NCBI GenBank assembly: GCA_019925105.1
Contig: JAHGAU010000036.1
Coordinates: forward strand, 496,001 to 560,000
Length of the DNA: 64,000 nt
Direction of reading: 5' to 3'
Source: Niebla homalea
Lineage: Eukaryota; Ascomycota; Lecanoromycetes; Lecanorales; Ramalinaceae
Shown: piece by piece, positions 1-12,250 of the stretch
Numbering within the stretch: the first letter of the stretch is position 1
Layout of the letters: every line of letters starts with the position of its first letter
Made by a program: the position numbers and the translations under genes
Notes under the pieces: generated by a model
Told to the model about the DNA's origin: nothing
Seen by the model: the letters and a program-made list of their open reading frames with translations, nothing else
The model's database searches: none

Positions 1-2900
1 TATTCTACTGGCTCCGTAAAATATTTATTAACGCGTTATTATTCCGTTATTTTAACTTAAAACGGGGGGTATAATTAAAACCCGATATATTTAATTTTAC
101 TATTATAAGTATCTTATCTTAATAGTTTAAAAAGGGTTATTAACGCTTAATTACGTATTAATCCAGAAAAATAACCTTTATTAAATAGAATTATAAAACG
201 TATAATTAAGAGCTCCTTATTATTATAATGGTATTTAAGTAATAACGGCATTATTTAAAAGGGAGTTTTAAAGTTATTTAAATATAAACGGATTATAATA
301 ACCTCCGGGGGTTTATAAAGTAACCGATATTAAATCCGCGTTAAGTTAAATAAACCTTAAAACTTATTAATTATAATTTTAAAATATTTTATTATTAAGG
401 TAAATAAACCTTATTAATCTTTTATTAAAATATCCAGACTATAAAGGAGTCTTACTTTTTAATATTACCTTATTATTTACTTTATAAAATATATTTATAT
501 TTTAATTCGATAAATCGGCAGAGCGTTAGTGGACGGTAATTATTAATTATTATTTATTATTTATTCTAAAAAATATTTAAATTATTATCCCGTAAAAAGA
601 GATTTAATAATTACTTAAAGGGCCTTATAAGGAATTTAAATTAATTAAGTTACTTATTAAGGATCTATAGGTTAACGATACGTTTATATATAAGATTAAA
701 GATAACGGTACGGGGCCAACGTATTCTCGTTAAGGTTATAATAATATTTAAAAACTTAATCTTAATAGTTTTATTACTTATAAAAATTATATATACGTCC
801 CCCGGGATGAAGCCGTTAAAAAAAGCTAATTAATAAGTATTATAATAACTTATTAACGGGCCACTTTAAAGCCGAAAAAACGTATAAGTTTTTAACCCGT
901 AAATATTATTAAAACGGTTTAAAAGCTTGAATTAATAATTATATTAAAACGTATAGGGGCGAGCGCGGCGAAATGGCATTTTTGTGTACAGAAGATAAAC
1001 TATAGAATAATTAAATATTTTAAGGGTAGAAAACGATTTCATTAAAAACCCTTAAATTTTATCCGGTAAATTACATAATCAATATAAATAAAGTAATAAT
1101 AAATATCCGATAATTTATTAATACCCGTAATTAACCTTAAATAAGCTTAATTACTATATAAGGCCGGTAAAAAAAGGTTATAAGGATTTAATGATAAAAA
1201 GTTAAAGTTAAAATTAAATAAAGTTAATCTAAAAAACTATATAATAAAGTACTTAAAGCGAAGTCCCGGTATTAAAAGAAATAAAGTTATATAATTAAGG
1301 TTACTTTTCCCCGATTAAGCTTAATATTATTATTAAATCCTTATTACGGATTATAACGTTCAAAAGTAAAGGATTTTTAACAAAAATAATAAATTAAGGA
1401 TTTAAGGTAATTATTAATCTTAATCGGATTAATATAAAAACTTAATTATAATATTAAGGTAATTAATTATAAAAGAGAGGTTTTTATTTAAATCGGGTTA
1501 ATATTTAGGGTAAATTAAGGCTAAGTTAGCCGATTACGGTTTCCTTTTCTTTTTTAAAATTAAAACGATAAGTTTAAAATAAATATAAATATTAAAATAA
1601 CTATAGCCTAGCTATTAGTATTATAGAACGCTGAAATTAACTTAAAATAGCTAGACTCGTATATAAATAAATCAATTAATCAATCAATATTAAAACGTAT
1701 AATACTTATTAAAGGATTAAGGTATTACGTTACCATTTTTACGGCGAGCTTAATTTACTCCCTTAACCGGCCGTACCTTAAAAAGAACTTAATATAAACT
1801 TTATTATTAATTTATCCGTAAGTAAGGCTAAGAGTAATATTTATAATTCGATTTTAATAATTATAAATAAATATATAAAGATATATAAATACCTCCTTAT
1901 TATAAAATAAATTAATACCGCTATATTAACGGATTTCTTCTTTAAAGAAATTGTATTATAGTATAATATACCGGTTAAAATCGTAATTAATTAAGGGTCT
2001 TTATTTATTAATAAATTCTGGGGATCGGTATATTATTACGTAAAGATAGAGCGTAAGTTAAATACCGTTTTCTACCCGTAGATAAATAATTAAATAAAAT
2101 ATTAAAATTAAAACCTTAAGTAATATTTAAGGATTATCACCAGCTTTAAATAAGCGAATTAAATAAGGTTATTCGATTTTTTTTAAATTTATTTATATAA
2201 ATTCAGAAAACTTAACTTTATATTATAATTTTTTTATAACGATATATAATTATAACTTAAATATTTATTTTAAACTTAAGGATAAACCTATAAAAAAGGA
2301 GATACTTATAGTAAAAGATAAAGTTAAAATATTATATAAAATATAATTAATATTAACGGATTAATAACGCCGTATTATTAAATTAACTTAAAAAATATAT
2401 AATAAGAAATATAAGTTAAAATTATATAACGTCAGTAAATTAATAATATTAAATATTAAAAACCTTAAATTAAAGTAATTAAGTAAAAAGCTTACGTTTT
2501 AATTTATAAAACTTTTAAAATCAATAATAAAATTAAAACGTAAATATACCGTTTATTCCTCCCTATTATTTATTAAATTTACTTTATTCTTTATATTTTT
2601 CTTTTAAAGTTTTATTATATTTATGTTGGCGATTAAACGGCGGAAACTATAATATAAGTACCAGAATTAATTAATAATAAAAAGGAATAAATAATTAAAG
2701 AAATTATTAATAAAGTTAAAAGTAAAAAAGGCGTTTAATGTTAGGTTAAATAAGCTAATTAAAGCCCTAATTATAACCAATAAGTACCGGAAACGGACTT
2801 AAAATATTCTTAAGAATTACGGGAATAATATAATAAGATAATACGGAGTAAGAAAAGACGTAAATAAGGTTATAATACTATAATGGCAGAAGTTATATAT
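1..2900 (+). pseudogene. gypsy pol remnant: RNase H, integrase, C-terminal domain (E2)
   Basis: Read through RIP stops, about 200-500 gives the end of a gypsy RNase H/connection domain, with the family pattern (D)HNNL followed by a RQ...LKL core. About 840-955 and 1702-1800 give an HHCC-type integrase head (a GHF...KTY pattern), and 1790-2130 gives the catalytic core. The motif expected as DFITGLP reads NFIINL (first acidic residue lost to Asn), and a later stretch reads GSLFINKFWGS as in gypsy integrases. The region 2540-2900 would be the C-terminal part and is basic. The SINE-like element interrupts the frame in the zinc-binding region. Non-functional. Confidence 0.75.
956..1686 (+). mobile_element. 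SINE-like non-autonomous element, copy 1 (731 bp)
   Basis: The element starts at GGGGCGAGCG and ends in a run of (ATCA/TCAA) repeats. It is flanked by a 15-bp target-site duplication ATATTAAAACGTATA (941-955 and 1687-1701), as expected for target-primed LINE machinery. The last 80 bp or so (CTAGC...AATT..CGGCGTTC read in reverse) resemble the 3' ends of the full LINEs in this window. A second copy at 27564-28292 begins at the same base, so this is a defined element rather than a random 5' truncation. An ATG lies close to the 5' end (GCGAAATGGCA), and a charged protein may once have been encoded, but RIP stops prevent recognition. I do not recognise a tRNA-type A or B box. Confidence 0.75.
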
Positions 2901-2965
2901 ATAATTAATAGTTATATATATAATTAATATTATAATTATCTAACCCCTATACGTTATCCTTCCGT

Positions 2966-3190
2966 GAAATTACTGGAGTTTAACACGAAGGGATCATTGT
3001 TTATATATATTAATAACAGGATATTGTCCTTCTGGTATGTATTAATAATTGGATATTGTTTTTTATATAGGATAGTAATCTTATTGCTAGTCCGTCCTTA
3101 TATAGAATATAATTGATTATATACTTTACCAGAAATCATTCTTACTTATTATAAATAATAATAATAGCCAAGTAGATACCATTAATTGTT
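2966..3190 (+). repeat. possible 5' LTR or leader of gypsy D
   Basis: Similarity to family E ends here and the composition changes: TG and CA are present again (ACTGGAG, GGGATCATTG, two copies of GGATATTGT about 43 bp apart). The position, upstream of the D gag region, fits a 5' LTR. No matching 3' LTR is available, because D is truncated, so the exact ends and the LTR identity are inference only. Confidence 0.35.
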
Positions 3191-3199
3191 TATTCGGTT

Positions 3200-5893
3200 T
3201 AGTCGTTTTAATCCTTATATATCGGATAAGTAACTTTTTAATCGATTTAATACCTTAAATATTAAGTAAAACCCATCTTTTTAATCGTTATCTATTAATA
3301 ACGTTTATTACCGAGAAATAGTTTCCGCGATATATTAATTGAAACGCTATAAATAAAATCCGTTAAGATATTTATAGTTATATTAATTACTTTTATTAAT
3401 CGGGATAAATAATAAGCTATTTAAAGGGATATTTATTTATTCGGATATTCTCTATACGTAATAAACCTCTATTTAGATTAATAATTATAATATTACGAAT
3501 ATACCTTCCTTTAAACGATATTATTCTTTGTTTTGAATATTAAATTCACTTTATTTAAGTAATAATAATACGTTATTAAATTAAGGACGCTTTATTTCTA
3601 ATAAGTGGGGAATAAGACCCCTTTAAAAAGTTATTATTTATTTTTTAAGCTTAAAGAGATCTTTATCCTTTCTGTTTCTTGATTCTTTATTATTACCCGT
3701 ATTTTTCAATTATTGTTTTATAAGGATCATTAATACTATCTATTTAATATAATTTAACGTTTACTTAAAACAATTATTTAAATAATGAATAAGAATAAGC
3801 TCGGTTATCCTTAAGTAAATTTATTATTAAGTTTATATTTTAAATTTATAGATTTAAAATACGGATAGGACTTTATTACGAATAAGTTAATTAAACTATA
3901 TATTAACCGCTTTAATATATAAGAGATTATACGTTATTAAAATTAGTCTTTTATATAATATAAGAATAATTATATTAAAAAGGTTTTTTATATTAACGTT
4001 TATAATTAATTAATCCGCTTACGTACCCATTTATTTAAATAATTAACGTTTAAAACGTTTATTAAAAAGATTATTTATAAGTATTTAATTAGCTTTTTAT
4101 TAAATTAATATTATTAAATTAAGTTAAGTTTTCTATTATAAAAACGAAATTTTGGATCAAAAAATATCTTAATTTACATCATATAGCTAATAAAACCAAT
4201 AATAATAACCGCTTTATTAAGGATATAACAATTTAAACCTTAACGGATATAATTACCGCTATTATCATAAGTACTATAAATCATCGTCTTAATTTGAATA
4301 ATAATAATAATAATAGAAATAAGAATAAGTAAAAACGGTAAATCCGGATAACATAATAATAAAGATACTTATCATTTAAATCCTCGATAGAATATTAATA
4401 ACTTAGGATACCTCGATCCGTACTTTAATAAATCGTTTAATAAAGGAAATATTATTATTATTAATAAAGACTTATATTATAAGGACGTCTATTTATTTAT
4501 TAAATATATTAAGGATCTTGTTATTATTAAAGGAGCTCCGATAATACGTATAAATCTTAATATAATACTTCGCGGATCCGCCTTTAATTAATATATAGCG
4601 GAATTATCCAATTTAAAGCGTAAAAAGCTTTATATAAATAAAAATAATATTTAAGAATAATATCGTTTATTCATTATACGATTTAAGTAGTTAACGGACA
4701 TTATTTTAATTTATTTATAATTAAAGAAATATAATATTTAAGATGCTTACAATAAAAGGGAACCGACGGTATATATTTAAGTAATAATTCAATATTATAA
4801 GGCTTTTAAGTTTAAGTTTATTAAGAATTAATTAATTTTTACGTTTTAAGGGATCGTTATTAAACTACGATAGAAGTTTAATTTATTTAATATAATATTA
4901 ATAATTCTAAAGTTTATTTACACTTTTAATAAAAAGAAAGGCGTATAATTTAAGCTTTATTTAAAAGGAAACGATCCGAATATAGTACATTATTAATTAA
5001 ATAATCGTTAATAAGGTAATAAGTATTTAAATCTTTTATAATAATATCCTTTTTAAAATTTATTCACGAATAATTATGGAGGATAACGTCTTTATTAAGC
5101 GTATTAGCCGTATTTATTTTACGGTAATATTTATTAGAATTAATAATAGGGTTATGGTTAATACGGTTAACTAAATTAATTAAACCCCTTTTATTTAAAT
5201 ACCCATCCGTAAACTTAAGGATAATTATTATTATCCCGTTTACCCTTATAGATTACCGTACCTCTGAACGTAAACGTAAATATATCCGGTTTTAATAACT
5301 TATAGTAAAATTAAAAACGTAACCAGAATAATAAGTTTTGTAGAGGAAGAAATCGTCCCGGATAAAATAAGGCTTAAAAAGCTTATAATATTACCGATAA
5401 GAATAATAATTAAGAAAATTAATTATAGGAAATATTTATTTAAAATAAATAATAATAAGACTCCTTTAATAAAAGGATTATTATATTTAAAGGATTTAAT
5501 TATTATAGATAAAATAAAAACGGTAATAATATATATTTTAATAATCCGGTTAATTATAAAATAGGATTATACCTTAAGGAATATCTTAATAAAGAGTAAT
5601 TTATAGGATTTATCGGTATTTCTTTAATATACCGATATTATTATAAATCCTTTACGTTTAAAACGTAATTATATAAATATTTCCGTGAAACGGGTTATTA
5701 TATAGAAAAACCCGTTTTAAAGGATAAATAAAATAATTTTAAGGACGGAATAAAGGAATTAATAATATTAATTAATGAGGATAATATCCTTAAAAACGTT
5801 AATATTATCCGTATTATTAAATTAATATCGGAGATAAAAAGATTAAGATTTAAATATACTTATCATATATAAAACTATATTTATATTAAAATA
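3200..5893 (+). pseudogene. gag-like region of gypsy D
   Basis: Heavily RIP-mutated sequence between the presumed leader and the protease of D. Reading through stops gives a hydrophilic protein with an Asn/Lys/Arg-rich stretch near 4290-4345 and further charged stretches to 5850. The assignment to gag rests on position upstream of the protease. I could not identify a clean zinc knuckle here. The frame continues after the LINE insertion at 11763. Confidence 0.5.
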
Positions 5894-5922
5894 CGTTTTA
5901 ATTTAATTGATTAATTGATTGA

Positions 5923-6126
5923 TTGATTTATACTACGGATCTAGCTAAGCTAATTCCGGCGTTCCTTAATACTCGGCTATTTAGCCTTATTAATAACCGT
6001 AAAAACCCGATATCCATAACGTTAAGAATAAAAACCGGTATTTACCCAGTTTTTATTTACATTTTAAGGGTTAAGAGTATTTATGGCCGTTTAAAGAATA
6101 AGAATCTATTTATATACCTTTTCTAA
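5923..6126 (+). other. antisense open frame in LINE 3' end
   Basis: A 67-codon open frame beginning MIYTTDLAKL reads opposite to the LINE, starting at the (TTGA)n tail. A frame of the same length and near-identical sequence lies at 38099-38302 (- strand) in the LINE at 36318-38320. In the little-mutated fragment 18594-18960 the same frame starts but shifts at a longer A run. It has few Gln or Trp codons, which by itself would protect it from RIP stops, so conservation as a gene is doubtful. Confidence 0.3.
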
Positions 6127-6449
6127 GAAAACCTATAATATTATGACCGAATCCACTTAAGGGTTACCTTTAGATTTATTGCTTTTCCGTTACCTTATGG
6201 GTTTATTTAATATTAAAATTTCCAATATTAAAATTTCAGAATTCCGATTATATTATTAAATATCCTTATTAATACGTATATTATTATTACCTTATTTATA
6301 TAACTTTACCGACCAATATAGTATTACTTTTTATATTACCCCGGTATTTATAGCCCTTTTAACCCTTTATTAAATATAGTTTTCTTACCGCTATTTTTTA
6401 CCTTTAAATTAACGGCGAGGTTTCTTAATTAAGTTTTTAACCACTTCCT

Positions 6450-9400
6450 TTATTTCCTTAGTTAAATTAAACTATAATAATAAGCCCATAATTATTATAA
6501 ATTTAACGGCTACCTTAATACCTTTTTTATTAATAAATATTTAACGATAATCGTTAATCTTTACTTTTTTAATTAATCTTAATTTAAGCTCTTTAAATAA
6601 TAAATAAAAAATTAATATATATATAGCGTTTTACTTTTATTATTTATATTTATAATTAACGTTAATCCGATTATTAACGTATATAATAAAAAAGAAATAA
6701 ATTAAGTTGTTTTTATTTATCCGGAGTTAAATTATTAATATATTATTATTTTTTTTTATAATCTTATAACGCCGGAGATACTTATTAATAATTTTATTAT
6801 TATTTAACGCCGGGTATTATCGTCCTTAAAAGATTAATTCTTTATATTTATATTAATATTTTATTTATTTCTTTATAATTTATAGGGTAATCGTTATTAA
6901 CTTCGTTTTTATAGTTTTTTTTTTTCTGCCGTTTTTACTTTAAATAAAAATTTATATATTCTTATATTAACTTCTTAAATATAAATTAAATCGACCTCTT
7001 TTTTAATTTACTTTAATTTAACTTCCGTAAAAAGGGTAAATACCGTTTTTTTACGCTTTCTTATTTAAGGTTTTTTATAATTTTAATAAATACGTTTATT
7101 TCCTATTAACGTAATTAAGTTTATACTTTTTTTAAGTTTTACTTAAATAATTATTTAATTTAAAGCCAGCTTTATTAATAATATAAAGATTTCGGATTCT
7201 AATACCGGGACGGGAATTACTTTATATATTTTATTTATTACTTTTAAGTATCGGTTTTAAGCCTTTTATAATTACTGGACGGGTTTTTTCTTATATTTAA
7301 ATATATTTTTAAGTATATATTAAATAGCTATTATATACGTTATTATAGGTTTTATAACTGCTTAATAAACGGTTTTAACCTTCTATAAGGTAGCTTTTTA
7401 TATTAACGCTATAAAATAAATAAAGCCCTTTTTTTTATAAAACTATTTTCTTTTAAACCTTTTTTATATAGTTTTTTTAATTTAATTTTTTATTAATTTA
7501 TAAGTTAAGTATTTTAATATTAGCTTTTAATTTTACCGTTATATTATTTAAGTTTATTATAATTATTATATCGTATAACTTTAAACTCCTTATTATATAA
7601 ATAAGCTTATATTTATATAGGGTAAATTAAGCCTTATATATCTTTATTTATTATAAGTAGACTTTATAAGCTTATTTTAACTTTAAATAATTCATATAAG
7701 TAAACGTACTATAAGTTAAAAGGTAAATATCGTTAATAAAGTCTTTTATTTAAACCTTTTATTTTAGCTTTATTAAGTTTTTAATAAGTAAATTATTAAA
7801 GAATAAAAATAAGATTAAAGAAATAAGTAATCCTTAGGAAATCCCTATTATTACGGGCTTTATTATATTTATTTTCTGTCCCAAGTTAATTAATATCGTT
7901 CGGTTATTTAAGAAACTTTTTATCCAATTTATAAGGAAAGGTAAGACCCCCTTTTTCCGTAAATTATATAGTAACCTTTAATAATTTATTTTATTAAACG
8001 CTTTTATAATATTTAAAGAAAGAAGACTTATAATATATTTTTTTTTATAGCCTTATACTATATATACGTTATCAATTAAACCTTTAAGAGCCGTCTCCGT
8101 TAACTATCCTTTTTTTACCTTTATCTATTAATCAGGGAATAACTTATACCCTTTTATATAATTACTTAAGATCTTTATAATTACCGTTTTTAAAGTTTTC
8201 CTTAGCGTATAAAGGAATACTATAGGTTTATATAACTTTACCTCCGAGTAATTTAACTTAACCGGCTTCTTAAGGATAATTGTTTTAATTTCCTTAAATC
8301 TACGGGGGTAATATCCTATATCAAAATAAACTTAAAATAAATAAATAAAAACCTTTTTAAATAATAACGTTATTATAAATAGGAACTTATTTAATATACC
8401 GTTAAGTCCGAAGGCCTTATCTTTCTTCGGTTTATTAATCGTTTTAATTATTATTTTTTAAGTTATTATTTTATTTATTATTATTAATTTAAAATATATT
8501 ATACCATTAATATTTATTAAGTTAACTTCCGGTAACGGGGGAAAGAACGCTTTTCTAAAAGCCTTAATCTTGCCGTTAAAAGTATTTATTATTGTACCGT
8601 TTAATCTTTTTAAGGGTAAAAACTTAAGAATAGGTTTAAATTTCTTACTTTATTTTTTACCGTATTTTATTAACTTTTAAATATTATAAAAAGAAACCGT
8701 TAAATTATATATTATAGCCCGGAAGTATATTTATTTAGTTTTCCGGATAATTCTTTCTTTTTCCTTTTAAGTTTCCTTTAATTATTAAAGCGTCTTTTAG
8801 TTTTTATATTTAATAATTTACTTTATAAGCGTTTTTATCTTTATAATCGTTTTTATATATTCCTTATTTTAATAAGTTTTAACTCTTTAAGACGGTTTTA
8901 TTATTAAAATTATAATATTAATTATTTCATTTAAAGCCTTTATTACCCGTTTTATAAAACGGTTAATTTATTCCTTATTATTAAATTAAAAACGCTCCGT
9001 TAATTAAGATATTATTTTTATTACTTTTATTAATACCTTAATTTCTTTAGCCGTTTTTTACGTTCGTTTAAATAATAGGGGCGGAGTTACGTTAATGGAT
9101 TAATTTAAGGTTATCTATATCAGAACGTAATTTAAACCGTATTTTAGGTCCTTTTAAGGTTTATATATTATAATTAAATTAATAATACCTTCCGAGCTAA
9201 ATATTAAGTTAATTATAATCTTAAATTTACGGCTTTTTTATATAATAGCCTTTTTCAGTATTAATAACGTAAAGTTAAATTATATAATAATTATTAATAA
9301 CTCTTTAAATTCAATATAATTAATTATATAATTATCCTCGTTTTATTAAACGTAATAAAAATTGAAATCCCTTATTAAAAGGTATTTACCGGGTACGGCT

Positions 9401-9800
9401 ATAATATCCTTAAATAATAAGATTATAAAGGGTTCCTTCCTATTAATTAATAGCGGATTATATATATTATAAATATTTAAAGTACCTTTAATATCCCCCT
9501 CTTATATAATCCGGAGTATATATAGGTTCCCTCCGTAATAAGTAACGTCCTAGTTATCTATATTTAGCCTCTTATTAATAAAGAAATATATTTATATTAT
9601 TTTATTATTTTTAAAAATTAAATAAAAACCATCTCCCGGGTTAATTAAAAAATAAATATATAAATTATATAACGGCTTTTATATTACTATAATATTAATA
9701 TCCTTTATTTTTTTAAATTTAAATATTAATATTACGGCTTTAACTGCTTCCTTACGTACGTTATATTATATTACTTTTAAAAGCGTAAATATATTAAATA
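6450..9800 (-). pseudogene. LINE ORF2 remnant: endonuclease and reverse transcriptase
   Basis: On the - strand the endonuclease/exonuclease/phosphatase fold is clear between about 9760 and 9270. An IIVIQ(K/E)P motif at about 9690-9650 corresponds to the N-terminal catalytic block, then a LNIYNIYNP block, then a (I/L)RDFNFYY block at 9378-9343 standing for GDFN. The reverse transcriptase follows: a block matching G-IPQGSPISP at about 7885-7830, and a FINDI block at about 7744-7712 standing for the FVDD catalytic motif, with one Asp turned into Asn. The mobile-element role is target-primed reverse transcription. Many RIP stops; non-functional. Confidence 0.8.
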
Positions 9801-9999
9801 TTAACGTTTATCGGGCTTTCCTTATTAACTTTTATTTATATAAATAGTCTTTCCTTAAGGTTAAGCGTTATTTATCTTAATCTTTTTATTACGATAATAA
9901 TCCCGATCGGGCGGCCGGCTTTAAGGATTAATATTATTATAAGCTTCCTTTTCTTTACGTTATTAATTACCGCGTTTTACCCTTTTTTATTTAATAAGC

Positions 10000-11689
10000 T
10001 TTATTTACGTTTTAAGATCGTTTTTAATTACTTTATCGATCTAAGTTTATATAAGTTATAACGTTAAACCTTAACCGTTATTTTAATTTCCTTACGTTAA
10101 GTTTCTTTTACTTTTATTATATACCGTAAGTTTTATATTAAATAACTATTATTATTATATATTACGTATTTTAACGCGTTTTTTATTAAGCTTTTTATTA
10201 TTAAATTAACGTATTTATACGTATTATACTTTTCGGTATATATTATATACTTCATATTATTAAGGTACTTTATAATAATATACTTATACCCTTAATATTT
10301 AAAGTATTAATAAATATCCACTGCCCGGTCTTAAGGTCTTATTAACTTAAGGGATTTACCCTTTATTATCCCTTTATTAAAGCTATCGTTATATATTTTT
10401 ATTAATATTATACTTAAAATAACCATAAAATATTTCTTTATATAATTGAAAACGTTTAACCTTTTTATTATAACGGGGAGGCTATAATTAACGATCTTTA
10501 ACCCAGGGTAAAAAACCATATTCTCCTTTTTTATCCGCTTTAAAATAACTTCCCCTTCCTTCTTTATAAATTTTATTAAATATATCCCGTCCACCGTAAT
10601 AATGAAGGATTACCTTAATACCTTTACCGTTTTATACCCTTTTTTACCGGTTTATCCCTTTAATTTCTCCAGCCTTTCCTTTACCTTTAATAAGATTATA
10701 TTAAAGAAGATATCCCCGCTTTATAGTTTACGTACCGTAATAATCTATTCTATTAATAGCTTTCCCGTTACCTTAAATACCTTTATTAATTATAACGGGT
10801 TTATTTTCGCCATTATATTTCTTTTTTCTTTATTTAATAATTATATAATTATTATTCTCGTTTTTTTTAATATTACCGTTTTCTTTTTTACCCTTATTTC
10901 CTTTATTATTAACGTTAGCGTCGCCCTTATAACTTTCGTTATTTAACTTATCCCAGCTCTTTTTTTTAAAGCTTTTCCCGTCACTCTTTTACTTTATATA
11001 TATCCTTTCTATCTCCTTTTATTTTTATTTACCGGCGTTTTTACTATTGCTTTTTAAGCTTTACGTAGCCTTTTTAACTCCTTTAAATTTCTCCCCGCTT
11101 TTATATAAAAGTTTTTTATTTTCCGTAACCCGATTTATAATATCGGCTAGATTTTTAATATAATATCCTTCTATATAGTTATAAGAAGGCCTTTTAACGT
11201 TCTTATTATTTCCTCCTTTTTTACTTTTCCCTTACGTATTTAATAATTACCTTTTTTTATAATTTATTTTTATTTACTTAATATCTTTTTATCTTTATTT
11301 AGCTTTCTCCCAATTTATATATACTTAATAAAACCTTTTACGCCTCCGTTTACCCTTTATTCATCCCCGCGTACCGTCTTTATCCCCTCCGCCCTTTATT
11401 TATTACCCTTTATAATAATACCTTTACGCGTTATACGCGTTCCTTTATATGTATCTTATTAACTATAAGCTTCTTATTCGATTTAAGGCCGTTTTATCTC
11501 GTATTTATCGCGTTATTTATATGACTTATTATTATTCCTATTAACTTGGGCCGTTTGCCCTTCCTCCTTTTCTACCCTTATTACCATTCCGCTTCCGCCT
11601 GTCGCATTTAAGGTACTATCCTTACTGTTATTTAAGCTATATACACGTGCATCATTTCTGACCTCTAAGGTCCCGTTGTTCGTCGCCAT
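10000..11689 (-). pseudogene. LINE ORF1 remnant (nucleic-acid-binding protein)
   Basis: The start is taken at the ATG whose first base is 11689 on the - strand (context GAGATGGCG), just inside the 5' end of the element. From there 58 codons are open, beginning MATNNGTLEV, down to 11513. This stretch keeps CA/TG and looks unmutated. Beyond it the frame is full of RIP stops to about 10000. ORF1 proteins of such LINEs coat the RNA, and many carry zinc knuckles, but no knuckle was located here. The right-hand limit with ORF2 is approximate. Long frames on the opposite strand, such as 10602-10946, are shadows of this region. Confidence 0.65.
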
Positions 11690-11762
11690 CTCATAGAATA
11701 TAAATCATAACGTAATATAATTATATATAATAATATAAAAAGTATCCGTTTTAATTTAATTG

Positions 11763-12250
11763 GAGATTCTTACGACGTATATTTTGATTTAGGATATAAT
11801 ATTTCGCTTATTAATCGGTAATTTTTAAAGGATAACCTTATTAAGTATAAAGTTTATATTATAATAGTAACTTTAAAAGTAAAAAAGTTTTAAACGTTAT
11901 AATATAAAATAAATAAATTTATTATCGTTTTAATTTATTTACTTAACCTTTAAAACGGAGTTAATACGGTCGTATATATTTAAAGGGAACTTTATTTAAT
12001 TAATAACCTTAGAGTTAATAAATTAATTATAAACGACATTATAAGATTAAAAAATATTATCCCGGATATTATTAAAGGATAAATATAGATTAAAAGTTAT
12101 AATATAATATTACCCATTAATATTAAATAGAGATTTAATTAATTTATCTATTAAAAAATATATATTAAGACTTTAATAACAATACCTTTATATATTAAGA
12201 TATATTCCGGTTAAGAATATAACTCTACCGGATATAAAAGATTTTTTCTT
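11763..12250 (+). pseudogene. gypsy D retropepsin (aspartic protease) remnant
   Basis: Immediately after the LINE TSD the frame reads a GYNISLINR block with the spacing of the retropepsin active site and flap (family pattern D-T/S-G-x-N-V-S-L-I). It then runs through the middle of a protease domain to a LINDIIRLKNIIPDI-like block. The active-site Asp region falls next to the LINE insertion point. In gypsy elements this protease cleaves the Gag-Pol polyprotein in the particle. Several RIP stops. Confidence 0.65.

Larger units (their letters stand above)
1..2965 (+). mobile_element. Ty3/gypsy fragment E2 (RNase H to integrase end)
   Basis: This stretch is the reverse complement of roughly 26220 down to 24000 inside element E, apart from the SINE-like insertion at 956-1686. 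It is cut by the window start on the left. Similarity to E stops at about 2965, where sequence assigned to element D begins. It is a second copy of the E family lying in the opposite orientation, and is the outermost host sequence in the left part of the window. No LTR of this copy lies in the window. Confidence 0.8.
5910..11746 (-). mobile_element. full-length LINE (non-LTR retrotransposon) L1
   Basis: The element lies on the - strand: its 3' tail of (TTGA)n is at 5910 and its 5' end near 11746. It is flanked by a perfect 16-bp TSD CGTTTTAATTTAATTG (5894-5909 and 11747-11762), so at 5.84 kb it is complete. Reading - strand from right to left gives an ORF1 start, an endonuclease, a reverse transcriptase and a 3' region. 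It inserted into the gag/protease part of gypsy D. The copy at 59778-64000 aligns with it along its length, and the 3' parts also match 36318-38320 and 18594-18960. The interior is fully RIP-mutated while the 5' outer edge (about 11560-11700) is nearly clean. Confidence 0.9.

Noticed and set aside
2966..3010. GAAGGGATCATTG resembling the end of an 18S rRNA gene
   Set aside because: No 18S sequence precedes it and no ITS/5.8S follows; the match is too short.
10602..10946. 114-codon open frame on the + strand
   Set aside because: Antisense to LINE ORF1; low Gln/Trp content and pyrimidine-rich strand explain the lack of stops.
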